From NCBI GenBank assembly GCA_045133795.1, contig JBGUUT010000062.1, positions 1 through 24,821 of the forward strand: 24,821 nt of DNA. Direction: 5' to 3'. The position numbers and the translations under genes are program-made. This document shows positions 1 through 8,483 of the stretch, one piece after another (position 1 is the stretch's first letter; the number at the start of each line of letters is the position of its first letter). The notes under the pieces are model-generated. The model saw only the letters and a list, made by a program, of their open reading frames with translations, made no database searches and was not told where the DNA came from. Origin of the DNA: RGIG8597 sp045133795. GTDB taxonomy: Bacteria; Spirochaetota; GWE2-31-10.

Positions 1-175
1 TTGGATAAAAATTGAGTCTGATAAAATCATCAGAAATACAAGCAAGACTTTAGAGTTCTTTCTGCCAGATACCTTAGAAAAAGATAACACTTACAAAATT
101 ATCTTGAAAACTAACGGTATAAAATTAAAAAAGTCTGTTAAGACAACGATTTCGGAAATTGTGTCTATAAAGTAA
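1..175 (+). CDS. 3' end of a DUF4469-like (Ig-like C-terminal domain) protein, partial
   Basis: Only the last 57 codons are in the window. The frame starts mid-gene with a Trp codon at base 2 and ends at TAA 173-175. The segment reads as the end of a beta-rich domain (IESDKIIRNTSKTLEFFLPD, then a YKIILKTNG strand). It is a paralogue of the gene at the right edge: by hand count 44 of 57 residues and about 149 of 174 bases match without gaps, and 11 bases after the stop codon are also shared. The family call comes from the longer right-edge copy, whose glycine-rich 'KLKIVGDD-GIYFV' motif resembles the DUF4469 Ig-like domain, usually found C-terminal to an HU-like DNA-binding domain. Neither the N-terminal part nor the start is visible. 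The function is unknown. Confidence 0.55.
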   Translation, partial: WIKIESDKIIRNTSKTLEFFLPDTLEKDNTYKIILKTNGIKLKKSVKTTISEIVSIK

Positions 176-195
176 TTTCTTAACAGTAAAAAAAT

Positions 196-322
196 GGGGA
201 TGTCTTAAAAGTTTTGTCATGCTGATTTTAGTCCAGCATCTGCGCTACATATAGTTCCGAGATCCCGAAATGAATTCGGGATGACACTATAATTTATACA
301 TATTAGACATCCCCTATCTTTT
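196..322. terminator. Bidirectional terminator-like inverted repeat with a large loop
   Basis: The arms GGGGATGTCT (196-205) and AGACATCCCC (305-314) are perfect 10-bp complements. An A-run (188-194) lies on the left and a T-run (319-326) on the right. The structure could therefore terminate the left-edge gene on the plus strand and the phosphatase operon arriving on the minus strand. The loop is unusually long, 99 bases, because it holds a separate palindromic element. Confidence 0.5.
212..287. repeat. Small MITE/REP-like palindromic element
   Basis: The element is bounded by GTCAT (216-220) and ATGAC (281-285). Inside are two hairpins: ATGCTG/CAGCAT (219-224, 234-239) and ATCCCGAA/TTCGGGAT (262-269, 275-282). 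The GTCAT...ATGAC ends with two internal hairpins resemble short interspersed palindromic repeats found in many bacterial genomes. No second copy was seen in this window, so calling it a repeat is based on architecture only. It sits inside the loop of the terminator-like inverted repeat, which suggests insertion there. Confidence 0.45.
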
Positions 323-419
323 TTTTCCGATTCTGTCGGCATTTTAGAAAAAAAACTATTTATAGTATATGGAAGTAGTTATAAAAAAATATTGCTTCCT
401 AATTTTATATTGGATGACT

Positions 420-878
420 TTATAATTTCTCAAGCAACGACTTGCAGGTTCTTTCACACATATTAAAAACATTTTCAAAACCTTCATCTCCGCCGTAATA
501 AGGGTCGGGAACGCTGCCGTTTCCTTCCGGGTCAAAAGTGCGAAACATCATAATTTTTTCCTTACCTTTTTCGTTATCTCCGGCCATCCACATCAATGTT
601 TCATAATTGTCACTGTCCATTGCTAAGATATAATCGAAATCATCAAAATCTTCTGATTCCACTTGTCTTGCTTTATGTTCGGTAGAAAGTCCGTGTTGTG
701 CCAATTTTGCAATGGCTCTGTAATCTGCCGGTCGCCCTTGATTACAAGAAGAAGTACCTGCCGAATCAATAAAAAAATCATCGTTACGTCCGGCTTTATT
801 TACCATATCTCTAAATATTGTCTCCGCCATCTGCGAACGACAAATATTTCCCAAACATACAAATAATATCTTTTTCAT
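420..878 (-). CDS. Low-molecular-weight protein tyrosine phosphatase
   Basis: This 152-residue protein is a typical length for the family of cytoplasmic phosphotyrosine (sometimes phosphoarginine) phosphatases. The P-loop is at the N terminus, C-X5-R-S: Cys8, Arg14 and Ser15 in 'VCLGNICRS'. The general-acid Asp125 lies in the 'VPDPYYGG' motif. All expected catalytic residues are present. The ATG at 876-878 overlaps the recQ stop in an ATGA arrangement (875-878), so translation is probably coupled to recQ. It is the last gene of the minus-strand block and ends before the large terminator-like repeat. The substrate cannot be told from sequence. No cognate tyrosine kinase is visible in the window. 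Confidence 0.93.
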   Translation of the reverse strand: MKKILFVCLGNICRSQMAETIFRDMVNKAGRNDDFFIDSAGTSSCNQGRPADYRAIAKLAQHGLSTEHKARQVESEDFDDFDYILAMDSDNYETLMWMAGDNEKGKEKIMMFRTFDPEGNGSVPDPYYGGDEGFENVFNMCERTCKSLLEKL

Positions 879-2839
879 TTATTAATTGCCTCCTGCAAAA
901 CTTTTCTGCCGTCTGCCGAAATTTTTACCACCGGATATTTACCGATATCAACATATAAAAATCCCATATCCACCAATTCATCTATACGTGCGGCAATCTC
1001 ATCAACATCCAGCTTTGACAAAGCTCCGAAATCATCCAATTCATGAAATCGTTCGTCCAACTCAAATGAACCTTTAAAAAACAACGCCAATTTTTTCTTA
1101 CCGAAATTCACGTCCGCAAGATACACCGACATTAAAATTTTCTTTTCCACTCCGGAAAGTTTAGGTTTGTCTACTTTGAATGTTTTGCGACACAAATCAC
1201 AAGTTGCACAATTTTCGGCTTCGTATTTTTCGCCGAAATAAGAAAGTAAATCTCGACGACGACAATCGTTACTTTCCAACTGAACATACTTAATTAAAGC
1301 GTCAAGTTTCGCATAATCGACTCTAATCTTCTTATTTACCATGTTGCAATATTCTTTTTCTTGTTCCGGATTAATCTTATTTTCCAATATCTTAACTCGT
1401 CGTCCGGCTCGCAATTTTGCCACAGAAATACACTTTTCTTTTTCCAGCTGCGACAATGTTTCATTTAATTGTCCTAAATTCATATCAAGCCGCCGAGCCA
1501 GCTTCTGTTTTGTAATCGAAAAAGATTTTTTCCCCGCTGCAAATCGACAAAGACCTTCATAATCAAGTTGCCATCCTTTCGGCGGATGATTTAACTCGAT
1601 TTCCAACACTTCTTCTCGTATATACTCTAGGTCAATGCATCCCATATATTGCAAAATCTTATAAACTGCTGTTTGAGCATGAACAGAAATTTTCTCTCCC
1701 TCAAGTTCGTCGTCTTCATAAACAATTCGTTTTTTAGACATTTTGACTAATTTAGCCAATACATTACGAAGCAATTCAAGCGGAGGATTTTTTGAATCAA
1801 TAAAAAACTGTTGAATTTTTACATCTTGTTCCATGTATTGCAATAAGCAAAATGAAATCTTACCGTCACGTCCGGCTCGTCCGGTTTCCTGATAGTACGC
1901 CTCTATCGTTCCCGGAATAGAATAATGTACAACAAAACGAATATCCGGTTTATTAACTCCCATTCCGAATGCATTTGTTGCAATCAAAACGTCTATATTA
2001 TTTTGCAAAAAATCATCTTGTGCTTTATTACGAACCTGCTTATCCAAACGAGCATGATAACATGCAAAACGCAATTTACTGTTAGTACGCAAATAATTAT
2101 AAATTTCGTCCGCATCTTTTACGCTTGCAGTATAAATAATTCCCGGCACTTTTACTTTTTGCATAAATTCAAGAAGCCCGCGTTTTTTTTCTTCGATTCG
2201 ATAATATTTTTTCACGCCGTAAATAAGATTTTCACGATTAAAGCCATTGATTACAATTTCGGGCTTCGCCATTCCTAAGGCATTCACGATGTCATTGCGA
2301 ACATCTTCCGTCGCCGTCGCAGTCAATGCCAACACCGGCGGAGAACCTAAATATTTTAATACAGCCGAAAGTCTGCGATAATCCGGACGAAAATCATGTC
2401 CCCATTCCGAAATACAATGAGCTTCATCTACCGCAAAAAGCGACAATTCCACACCTTTTAGCCACTCTAAAAAACGCTGACTTCGAAAACGCTCCGGCGT
2501 AAGATATAAAAGCTTGATTCTGCCGGACAGAACACTTTCCATTACTTCACGTGCAATTTCCGGAGATACAGTGGAATTCAACATTGCCGCCGGATATCCT
2601 CGCTGTGTCAAACTGTCGATTTGGTCTTTCATCAAGGAAATTAACGGAGAAATTACGATAGTAACGCCGGAAAAACACAATGCCGGAACTTGATAACACA
2701 AACTTTTTCCGCCGCCGGTAGGCATTACCCCCAGCGTATCACGTCCGGCAAGTACAGATTCTATAATTTTATCCTGCCCTTTGCGAAAGCTTTCATATCC
2801 GAAATAATCACGCAGAGCATTTAATGCATTTTGCTTCAT
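875..2839 (-). CDS. recQ: RecQ-family ATP-dependent DNA helicase
   Basis: This is a 654-residue superfamily 2, 3'-5' DNA helicase for recombination and fork repair. Walker A is TGGGKS (41-46), motif II is DEAH (138-141, followed by CISEWGHDFRPDY), and motif VI is QETGRAGRDG (317-326). The zinc-binding cysteines (Cys526, 544, 547, 550; 'CATCDLC') lie about 185 residues beyond the helicase core, whereas in E. coli RecQ they follow it directly. The intervening region looks like winged-helix-type sequence. This fits the RecQ subfamily with a long insert that I associate with Bacteroidetes-type proteins. I see no clear HRDC domain. The ATG at 2837-2839 overlaps the upstream stop by one base (TAATG) and the downstream gene by four. 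Confidence 0.93.
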   Translation of the reverse strand: MKQNALNALRDYFGYESFRKGQDKIIESVLAGRDTLGVMPTGGGKSLCYQVPALCFSGVTIVISPLISLMKDQIDSLTQRGYPAAMLNSTVSPEIAREVMESVLSGRIKLLYLTPERFRSQRFLEWLKGVELSLFAVDEAHCISEWGHDFRPDYRRLSAVLKYLGSPPVLALTATATEDVRNDIVNALGMAKPEIVINGFNRENLIYGVKKYYRIEEKKRGLLEFMQKVKVPGIIYTASVKDADEIYNYLRTNSKLRFACYHARLDKQVRNKAQDDFLQNNIDVLIATNAFGMGVNKPDIRFVVHYSIPGTIEAYYQETGRAGRDGKISFCLLQYMEQDVKIQQFFIDSKNPPLELLRNVLAKLVKMSKKRIVYEDDELEGEKISVHAQTAVYKILQYMGCIDLEYIREEVLEIELNHPPKGWQLDYEGLCRFAAGKKSFSITKQKLARRLDMNLGQLNETLSQLEKEKCISVAKLRAGRRVKILENKINPEQEKEYCNMVNKKIRVDYAKLDALIKYVQLESNDCRRRDLLSYFGEKYEAENCATCDLCRKTFKVDKPKLSGVEKKILMSVYLADVNFGKKKLALFFKGSFELDERFHELDDFGALSKLDVDEIAARIDELVDMGFLYVDIGKYPVVKISADGRKVLQEAINK

Positions 2840-4458
2840 TACACATCACCAAAACTACAGATTCTGTTACCTCCGTGGTCTAGTGACAAATCCAATCCGC
2901 ATTCTGCTTCTTCGAGTAAATTTTGAATATCAATATCGCGTTCATTTTTCGATGAAATTCCGGCTGAAAAAGTCACAGCAATATTTCCTCTGGTCGGAGA
3001 AATAAAATAATTATGCTCTTCACTCTTCGCAAAAAATCTTTCCAATTTATCTTTGGTATCCTCTTCCGGAGAATTATCACACACACCGTAAATAAAAGGA
3101 AAAACTTCAAATACTACATAACCGACAAATTCCTGCATTACATCATCAGAAATTTTCATATTAAGAATATTCACTTCATCTTCTGAGAGTTCGTTAAAGA
3201 TTTTATGTCTGTTATCTACTTCCAAGAAAGCAATCGTAACATCATCATTTGCATCAATAATGTCATTAAGGCGTTCTTTTAGATTTTGGTTATTTCGTTG
3301 ATTTGTAAAAATCGTCTTAATTTCATTAGAAAATAAAACTTTTAAGAAATACAAAATATCCGACATAATAAAATCATCATCTTCATCCCAAGTAAATTCT
3401 AAGAAACCAAACAAAGTTGTCTTGCTGTACGGATATAACGGAATATGTACGACACCACGCATTTGCGGATTGCTGACAATATTTAATGCCGAAACATCAA
3501 GTATTTCGCCGCTTTTTACATCAATAAACTCATCTTCCTGTACAATATAAATTGCCGGATTTTTCCACTTAAAATAAGACGTTCCTACTTGTAAACCGGT
3601 TAAAATGTATCGTTCCGGAGTAAAACTAAATCTAAAAAGTCTATGCATTCGTGACAACGGGAAATTCTCTAAAAAATCATCCGAAACTTTAAAATCACGT
3701 CCCCAAATTTCACTGTACGCTTCTAGTTCGTCTGTATTTTCAACATCAGCTTCTTCCGTCGTAAAATCTTCATCTTCGCTTTCCTGTTCGTCCTCTATCA
3801 AATCCTCTTCCAAAGATTCATCCGCATTCAAAATATCCTGACTTTTTTCCGAAACGGCACGAAGTTCTTCTTGTAAATAACGGTCGTCCTCTTCAATATT
3901 AAAATCATCATCATCTTCTTCTGTTTTTTTCTTCAGAATAATTTCTTTTTTGTCCTTTTTTGAAATTACCGGAGTCACCGCCGGATTAAAAATACAGATA
4001 ATAAAAATCAACCCGACAATAAAAATCAAAACACTTACTAAAATCGGAATAAGTAAATATTTCACCTGATAATAAACCGGAAACTTACGCATCCACACAG
4101 TATAACGAAGAGTTCCAGCAGTTCTTTGATAAGAACGAAGCTTTGTTCGGCTTTCCGTAAGCTTATTCATAATCGAATCCGCCCCGTCCGAGAAAAATGA
4201 ACAATCATAAACTACGGGAATCTGCGGAGAATCCGGTCGCTTAACTAAAATCAAAACGATACTTTCGTCACCTATATTCTCAATCTGATAATCATTTAAC
4301 TTATCCATTACAAGAAGCGGAGTTAATTCATCAAGAACTCGATTAGCTTCTTTTTCCTGATATCCCGGAATATTAAAACTTTGTACTGTAATGTAAACAA
4401 GTGCAAATGTAGCCACTAAAGCCGCAAAACAATTTCTGATAACTTTTATTCTATTCAT
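2839..4458 (-). CDS. Membrane protein with GAF-like and degenerate GGDEF-like domains
   Basis: The start is taken as ATG 4456-4458 (MNRIKVIRN), preceded by a strong AAGGAG site. A TTG at 4485 in the same frame lacks such a site. The 539-residue protein has membrane segments near residues 9-27 and 134-159 with about 100 extracytoplasmic residues between them. A very acidic Asp/Glu-rich linker (about 180-245) follows, then a GAF-like region (about 260-386) and a GGDEF-like fold (about 396-536). The last is recognised from 'TIAFLEVDN' near its start and 'VTFSAGIS...LLEEAE...HGGNRI' at its end, which match the SiGia/AD-ALY-AK-GrNr pattern. The active-site signature is replaced by EVFPF (451-455), so cyclic-di-GMP synthesis is unlikely and a sensory or binding role is inferred. 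It lies between clpC and recQ. The GAF assignment is weaker than the GGDEF one. Confidence 0.65.
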   Translation of the reverse strand: MNRIKVIRNCFAALVATFALVYITVQSFNIPGYQEKEANRVLDELTPLLVMDKLNDYQIENIGDESIVLILVKRPDSPQIPVVYDCSFFSDGADSIMNKLTESRTKLRSYQRTAGTLRYTVWMRKFPVYYQVKYLLIPILVSVLIFIVGLIFIICIFNPAVTPVISKKDKKEIILKKKTEEDDDDFNIEEDDRYLQEELRAVSEKSQDILNADESLEEDLIEDEQESEDEDFTTEEADVENTDELEAYSEIWGRDFKVSDDFLENFPLSRMHRLFRFSFTPERYILTGLQVGTSYFKWKNPAIYIVQEDEFIDVKSGEILDVSALNIVSNPQMRGVVHIPLYPYSKTTLFGFLEFTWDEDDDFIMSDILYFLKVLFSNEIKTIFTNQRNNQNLKERLNDIIDANDDVTIAFLEVDNRHKIFNELSEDEVNILNMKISDDVMQEFVGYVVFEVFPFIYGVCDNSPEEDTKDKLERFFAKSEEHNYFISPTRGNIAVTFSAGISSKNERDIDIQNLLEEAECGLDLSLDHGGNRICSFGDV

Positions 4459-4509
4459 ATTTCTCCTTCCATTCTCACAGTACAACTGTTTTTAGTAAAT
4501 CCGGCAATT

Positions 4510-6969
4510 TCAATTTTTTGTGCAAGTAATATAAAACTCATCGTCTTTTACAGACACACAAATTGTTTTTCCGTGCTGAATATTACCTTTAATGATTTCC
4601 AAACTGATTGCATTTTCAATATGGTTTTCAATTACACGACGAAGCGGACGAGCTCCGAATTCCGGAGAATAACCCAAATCTGCAATCTTTTCACAAACAT
4701 CATCTCCGAACTCTACCATATAACCGGCATCTTCAATTTTTCTGCGTAGTTTTTCCAACAACAATTTTGTTATTGATAATATATGCTCTTTTTCCAAAGG
4801 ATGAAAAACTATAACTTCGTCAATACGATTTAGAAATTCCGGCTTAAAAAACTTTTTCGTTTCCTCCAAAATCTTCTCTTTCATCACGCCGTAATCTTCG
4901 GACTTCGACGGCGTTCCGGCAAAACCGATACGTTTTCCTAAATCAAACATCTTCGATGAACCTAGATTTGAAGTTCCGATAATTATGGTATTGCGGAAAC
5001 TTACTTCGACACCTTTGCTGTCGGTCAATTTTCCTTCATCAAAAATCTGCAACATTAAATTAAACACGTCTTCATTTGCTTTTTCCATTTCATCAAGCAA
5101 CACAACTGAAAACGGATTATGCCTGATTTGTTCCGTCAATTGTCCGCCGTCATCATAACCGACATATCCCGGCGGCGAACCAATCATTTTTGATACGGAA
5201 TGACGCTCCATATATTCAGACATATCAAGGCGAACAATTTTAGTCTCATCATCAAACAAGAAATCAGCCAAAACCTTAGCAAATTCTGTTTTACCTACTC
5301 CGGTAGGCCCGAAAAATAAGAAAATACCTATCGGTCGCCCTGCATCTTTAATCCCGGCTCGATTTCTGCGAATCGCATTTGATACTGCCGTAACTGCTGA
5401 ATTTTGCCCGATAATTCTTTTATGAAGAACATCTTCCATTGCAACAAGCTTTTTTGCTTCCGTTTCAACAACTCTGCAAACCGGTACACCGGTAATTTTA
5501 CTTACAACAGCTGCCACATCTTCCGCAGTAACAATATTAGAACTTTTTTCTTGTTCTTCTTTCCATTTTGCACGTATCTTTTTTAGCTTCGTTTCTATTT
5601 CATTGACTTTTTTTTGCAATTCAACAACCGCCGTTACTCCGCCGGAACCGGCACTTTCACTGAACGCCATAGTTCTTTCCCGGCGTAACTCTGCCAGCTG
5701 TGTTTCTAAATGATAAACTTCAGGATGAGTCGAAACTAAAAATATTTTTTTACATGCCCCGGCTTCATCCAATAAATCTATTGCTTTATCCGGTAAAAAA
5801 CGTTCGTTAATATAGCGAGCTGATAATCGTACCGCGGCTTCCAACGCACTTTTTTCATAAACTACATCATGATGTACGCCATATTTTCCACTTATTCCTT
5901 CTAATATTTTGACAGTTTCATCAATAGACGGCTCTTTTAACTGAACAACCTGAAAACATCTTGAAAATGTACGGTCTTTCTCTATTGTTCTTTTATAATT
6001 CTCTGTTGTTGCCGTACCAATCAATTGTACTTGCCCACGTGCAAGTACCGGCTTTAAAATATCTGACATTTTTATAGAACCGGCACTGGAATCCATCAAC
6101 GTCTGCATTTCATCAATAAATGCAATTACACGCCCTCCGGCATTTTCCAACGCATCGACAATAGCTTTCATTCGCTCTTCAAATTCACCTTTAAACTTTG
6201 TACCGGCAGTCAATTGAACAATATCAAGCTGAATTATCTTCTTTGACTGCAATGTTTTCGGTACTCGATGAGCTGCTATCAACTGAGCCAAACCTTCGAC
6301 TAATACGGTTTTTCCTACCCCCGGTTCTCCGATAATCACGGGATTATTCTTTACACGACGAGCCAAAATCTCTACTATTCGTTCAATATCTTCTTCTCGT
6401 CCCACAATAGGGTCAAGCTTCCCTTGTTGTGCAAGTTCTGTCAAATCCGTCCCGAAAACATCTAAAACATTTTCCTGACTTTCTCCGTCTCTGGCAGTAA
6501 CAGTCATACCGTTACGAATATTTATTGTTGCAGCTTTGCACTTTTCATATGAGAGCCCAACGGATTTTAAAATATCACCTGACGGTTTTATTTCTTCATG
6601 GAGAAATGCAAGAAAAAGAGCTTCCGTTGTAATAAATTTATCATGAAATTCTTTAGCTTCTTGTGATGCAATTTCCAGCAATCGCTCAACATCCGGACTC
6701 AATGTTATTTCTGCCGGCAATGACGGTTGGTCTTCTGCTGCCGGAAATAAATTATAAATCTTCTCTATTACTGTATCCGCAACGGTTTGAGCTTCCATTT
6801 CGATTTCTTCTAATATTCGCATGATTCCGGAATCTTCCTGTTCCAGCAATCCTAAAAGGATAAACTCCGGTGTAAATATTGACTGTTGAAAATTTGCCAA
6901 TTCCATTGTTCCGATATTTATTGCCTGAATTACTTTTTCAGTAGAATTACGTAAATATTTTTGAAACAA
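4510..6969 (-). CDS. clpC: ClpC/ClpA-type AAA+ unfoldase (Clp protease ATPase subunit)
   Basis: This is an 819-residue two-ring AAA+ unfoldase. Domains: Clp_N repeats (about 1-150); NBD1 with GEPGVGKT (214-221) and Walker B FIDEMQT (D286, E287); a short ClpC-like coiled middle region (about 415-475); NBD2 with GPTGVGKT (554-561), LLDEMEK (624-630) and GARPLRR (sensor 2). 'RIGF' near 680-683 fits the IGF/VGF loop that docks on ClpP, so it probably feeds ClpP; no clpP is in the window. The start is TTG 6967-6969, supported by a GGGGGAG site and by the ClpC-like N terminus MFQKYLRNSTEK. NBD1 is somewhat divergent: 'SRCFQ' (336-340) stands where 'ERRFQ' is usual, so one of the paired Arg-finger arginines is Cys338. 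The start is 12 bases downstream of the preceding gene. Confidence 0.9.
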   Translation of the reverse strand: MFQKYLRNSTEKVIQAINIGTMELANFQQSIFTPEFILLGLLEQEDSGIMRILEEIEMEAQTVADTVIEKIYNLFPAAEDQPSLPAEITLSPDVERLLEIASQEAKEFHDKFITTEALFLAFLHEEIKPSGDILKSVGLSYEKCKAATINIRNGMTVTARDGESQENVLDVFGTDLTELAQQGKLDPIVGREEDIERIVEILARRVKNNPVIIGEPGVGKTVLVEGLAQLIAAHRVPKTLQSKKIIQLDIVQLTAGTKFKGEFEERMKAIVDALENAGGRVIAFIDEMQTLMDSSAGSIKMSDILKPVLARGQVQLIGTATTENYKRTIEKDRTFSRCFQVVQLKEPSIDETVKILEGISGKYGVHHDVVYEKSALEAAVRLSARYINERFLPDKAIDLLDEAGACKKIFLVSTHPEVYHLETQLAELRRERTMAFSESAGSGGVTAVVELQKKVNEIETKLKKIRAKWKEEQEKSSNIVTAEDVAAVVSKITGVPVCRVVETEAKKLVAMEDVLHKRIIGQNSAVTAVSNAIRRNRAGIKDAGRPIGIFLFFGPTGVGKTEFAKVLADFLFDDETKIVRLDMSEYMERHSVSKMIGSPPGYVGYDDGGQLTEQIRHNPFSVVLLDEMEKANEDVFNLMLQIFDEGKLTDSKGVEVSFRNTIIIGTSNLGSSKMFDLGKRIGFAGTPSKSEDYGVMKEKILEETKKFFKPEFLNRIDEVIVFHPLEKEHILSITKLLLEKLRRKIEDAGYMVEFGDDVCEKIADLGYSPEFGARPLRRVIENHIENAISLEIIKGNIQHGKTICVSVKDDEFYITCTKN

Positions 6970-6981
6970 TTTTATCTCCCC

Positions 6982-8376
6982 CTATTGCGAATCTTTGGAA
7001 ATATCCAGAAAAACATTCCATTGTTGAGCTTTTTTTCCGAAACCATCCATCAAAGGTTGAGCATTTTCTATTCTTCCGGTTAATTCTTCATTTAATTTCA
7101 TATAATAACAACCATTTTTTGAATAATGAGCCGTTGTTCTTTCGCCGGTCTTGTTTTTTAAATCTGTATTAATCCATTCTACGCCACCGGTATAACACCA
7201 ACTATCTTTATATTTAAATGCAACAAGCAATCTCGCATCTGCAAACTTCGGATATTTATATTTTTTAATATTAAGGTTAGTCGATACCGCAATGTTATTT
7301 TTTATCAATTCATTTTCGACTTCTTCCCAAGAAATATCCTTTGTAAAATCCTGTTTCTCTTTTTTTTCTAACGGAACAACAAAGAATGCTTCACAATCCA
7401 AGCCCAGTCGTTTGAATGTATAATAATAGAAAAACGCAATTGATTTATAATCACCTTTACGAACATACAGTAAGTTATAAGGTTTAATCCAATCGCTTTC
7501 GATATCATAATCTTCTATCGCACTTATATTAATACTCACAAATTGAACAAGCTTTTCAAATATTTCCTCTGCATTTCCGTAAGAAGCCAATTGCTTAATA
7601 AAGTTTTCGTATGCTTCTATACGTTCTTTATCTGCCAATGTTTTAGAAAAATTAAAATCCGCACGGTCCAAAAGCTTTCGCAATGCTACTTCATCCGCCG
7701 AAGTCAAATTTGTACGTAAAACATAACCGCCGTCATTTTTACGTTCCCAATAATATTCTTTAATCGTTCGTTCCAAATCCGGATTTTGCATATAAATTTC
7801 ATTCATTTTATCTACAGTCAACACTTGCGGCAAATCGCTCTTCCACTCTATTCTACCTGAAAGTTTATCCAGTAATACACGCACTGCAATGGCAGAAGTT
7901 ATATAATCAAGGTCTGTTCCCGGTTCAGTAAAAGTTTTCCATCTGGGATTATAAAAATTAATGTAAGATTGCAAAACAATCGAATCATAGTCCGCTACAG
8001 TAAAATAAATCGCAAAAGGTTCATCTTCCAAATTTTCAATCTTAAAACTTCCCATATTTCCCGGATAACGTGCCGGATGCACCAAAGACAATTTGACATT
8101 ATTAAAAGTATAGCTGTCTCCGGTAAAAAGCAAAGACTCCAATTTAGACTTCTGTGTACTGTCCAGACGTATTCTATGAAGTTGTGTTTTGTCAATAAAG
8201 CGACTCACATAAACATTACGTGATTTTTTTGTAGGATATGAAATATTTTCATAAGGTTCCATGAAATAATAAACATCTTTATAAATTACTTGAACTCTAA
8301 AACGTGCAAAAACAGAGCAACAAGTTAAAAGCAATAGTACTGCACAAAGATTTTTTTTCAGCATAAGCGTTTCCAT
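6982..8376 (-). CDS. Secreted protein with a possible degenerate transglutaminase-like domain
   Basis: This 464-residue protein has an N-terminal signal peptide (hydrophobic residues about 9-24, 'LLLLTCCSVFA'), so it is exported. A lipoprotein is less likely because no clean lipobox is seen. The segment 'YVRKGDYKSIAFFYYYTFKRLG' (304-325) matches the pattern around the catalytic Cys of transglutaminase-core proteins (GDC followed by a helix and 'lraLGi'). Here Tyr310 replaces the Cys, and the following 'LLVAFKYKDSWCYTG' lacks the His. If the fold call is right, the protein is not a peptidase or cross-linker. The start may be ATG 8374-8376 or the second ATG (Met5). The start region follows a strong hairpin. 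Just downstream is clpC, and the spacing suggests co-transcription. The fold assignment is tentative. Confidence 0.5.
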   Translation of the reverse strand: METLMLKKNLCAVLLLLTCCSVFARFRVQVIYKDVYYFMEPYENISYPTKKSRNVYVSRFIDKTQLHRIRLDSTQKSKLESLLFTGDSYTFNNVKLSLVHPARYPGNMGSFKIENLEDEPFAIYFTVADYDSIVLQSYINFYNPRWKTFTEPGTDLDYITSAIAVRVLLDKLSGRIEWKSDLPQVLTVDKMNEIYMQNPDLERTIKEYYWERKNDGGYVLRTNLTSADEVALRKLLDRADFNFSKTLADKERIEAYENFIKQLASYGNAEEIFEKLVQFVSINISAIEDYDIESDWIKPYNLLYVRKGDYKSIAFFYYYTFKRLGLDCEAFFVVPLEKKEKQDFTKDISWEEVENELIKNNIAVSTNLNIKKYKYPKFADARLLVAFKYKDSWCYTGGVEWINTDLKNKTGERTTAHYSKNGCYYMKLNEELTGRIENAQPLMDGFGKKAQQWNVFLDISKDSQ

Positions 8377-8384
8377 TTATTTTT

Positions 8385-8420
8385 TTGAATACCTCTTCTT
8401 TTTTATGAAGAGATATTCAA
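8385..8420 (-). promoter_or_regulatory. 14-bp hairpin covering the ribosome-binding region of the next gene
   Basis: In the minus-strand transcript the arms (8407-8420 and 8385-8398) form a 14-bp stem with a single G-U pair and an 8-base A-rich loop. The 3' arm carries GAGG, the only Shine-Dalgarno-like sequence before the ATG at 8376. No U-run follows, so it is not a standard terminator. Possible roles are sequestering the ribosome site or protecting the transcript. Confidence 0.45.
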
Positions 8421-8426
8421 AATCAT

Positions 8427-8462
8427 TATCGAAAACAGACATCATTTTCTTTATTTTCGATA
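8427..8462 (-). promoter_or_regulatory. 9-bp hairpin after the cyclase-like gene
   Basis: TATCGAAAA (8427-8435) and TTTTCGATA (8454-8462) are perfect complements with an 18-base loop. The hairpin lies 22 bases downstream of the end of the cyclase-like gene on the minus strand. It could contribute to 3' end formation or processing, but no T-run follows it. The function is uncertain. Confidence 0.35.
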
Positions 8463-8483
8463 CTATGCTTTTTTTAAATATGC

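Noticed and set aside
4459..4485. 9-residue N-terminal extension of the GGDEF-like protein from a TTG at 4485
   Set aside because: The AAGGAG site lies within this stretch and points to ATG 4456-4458.
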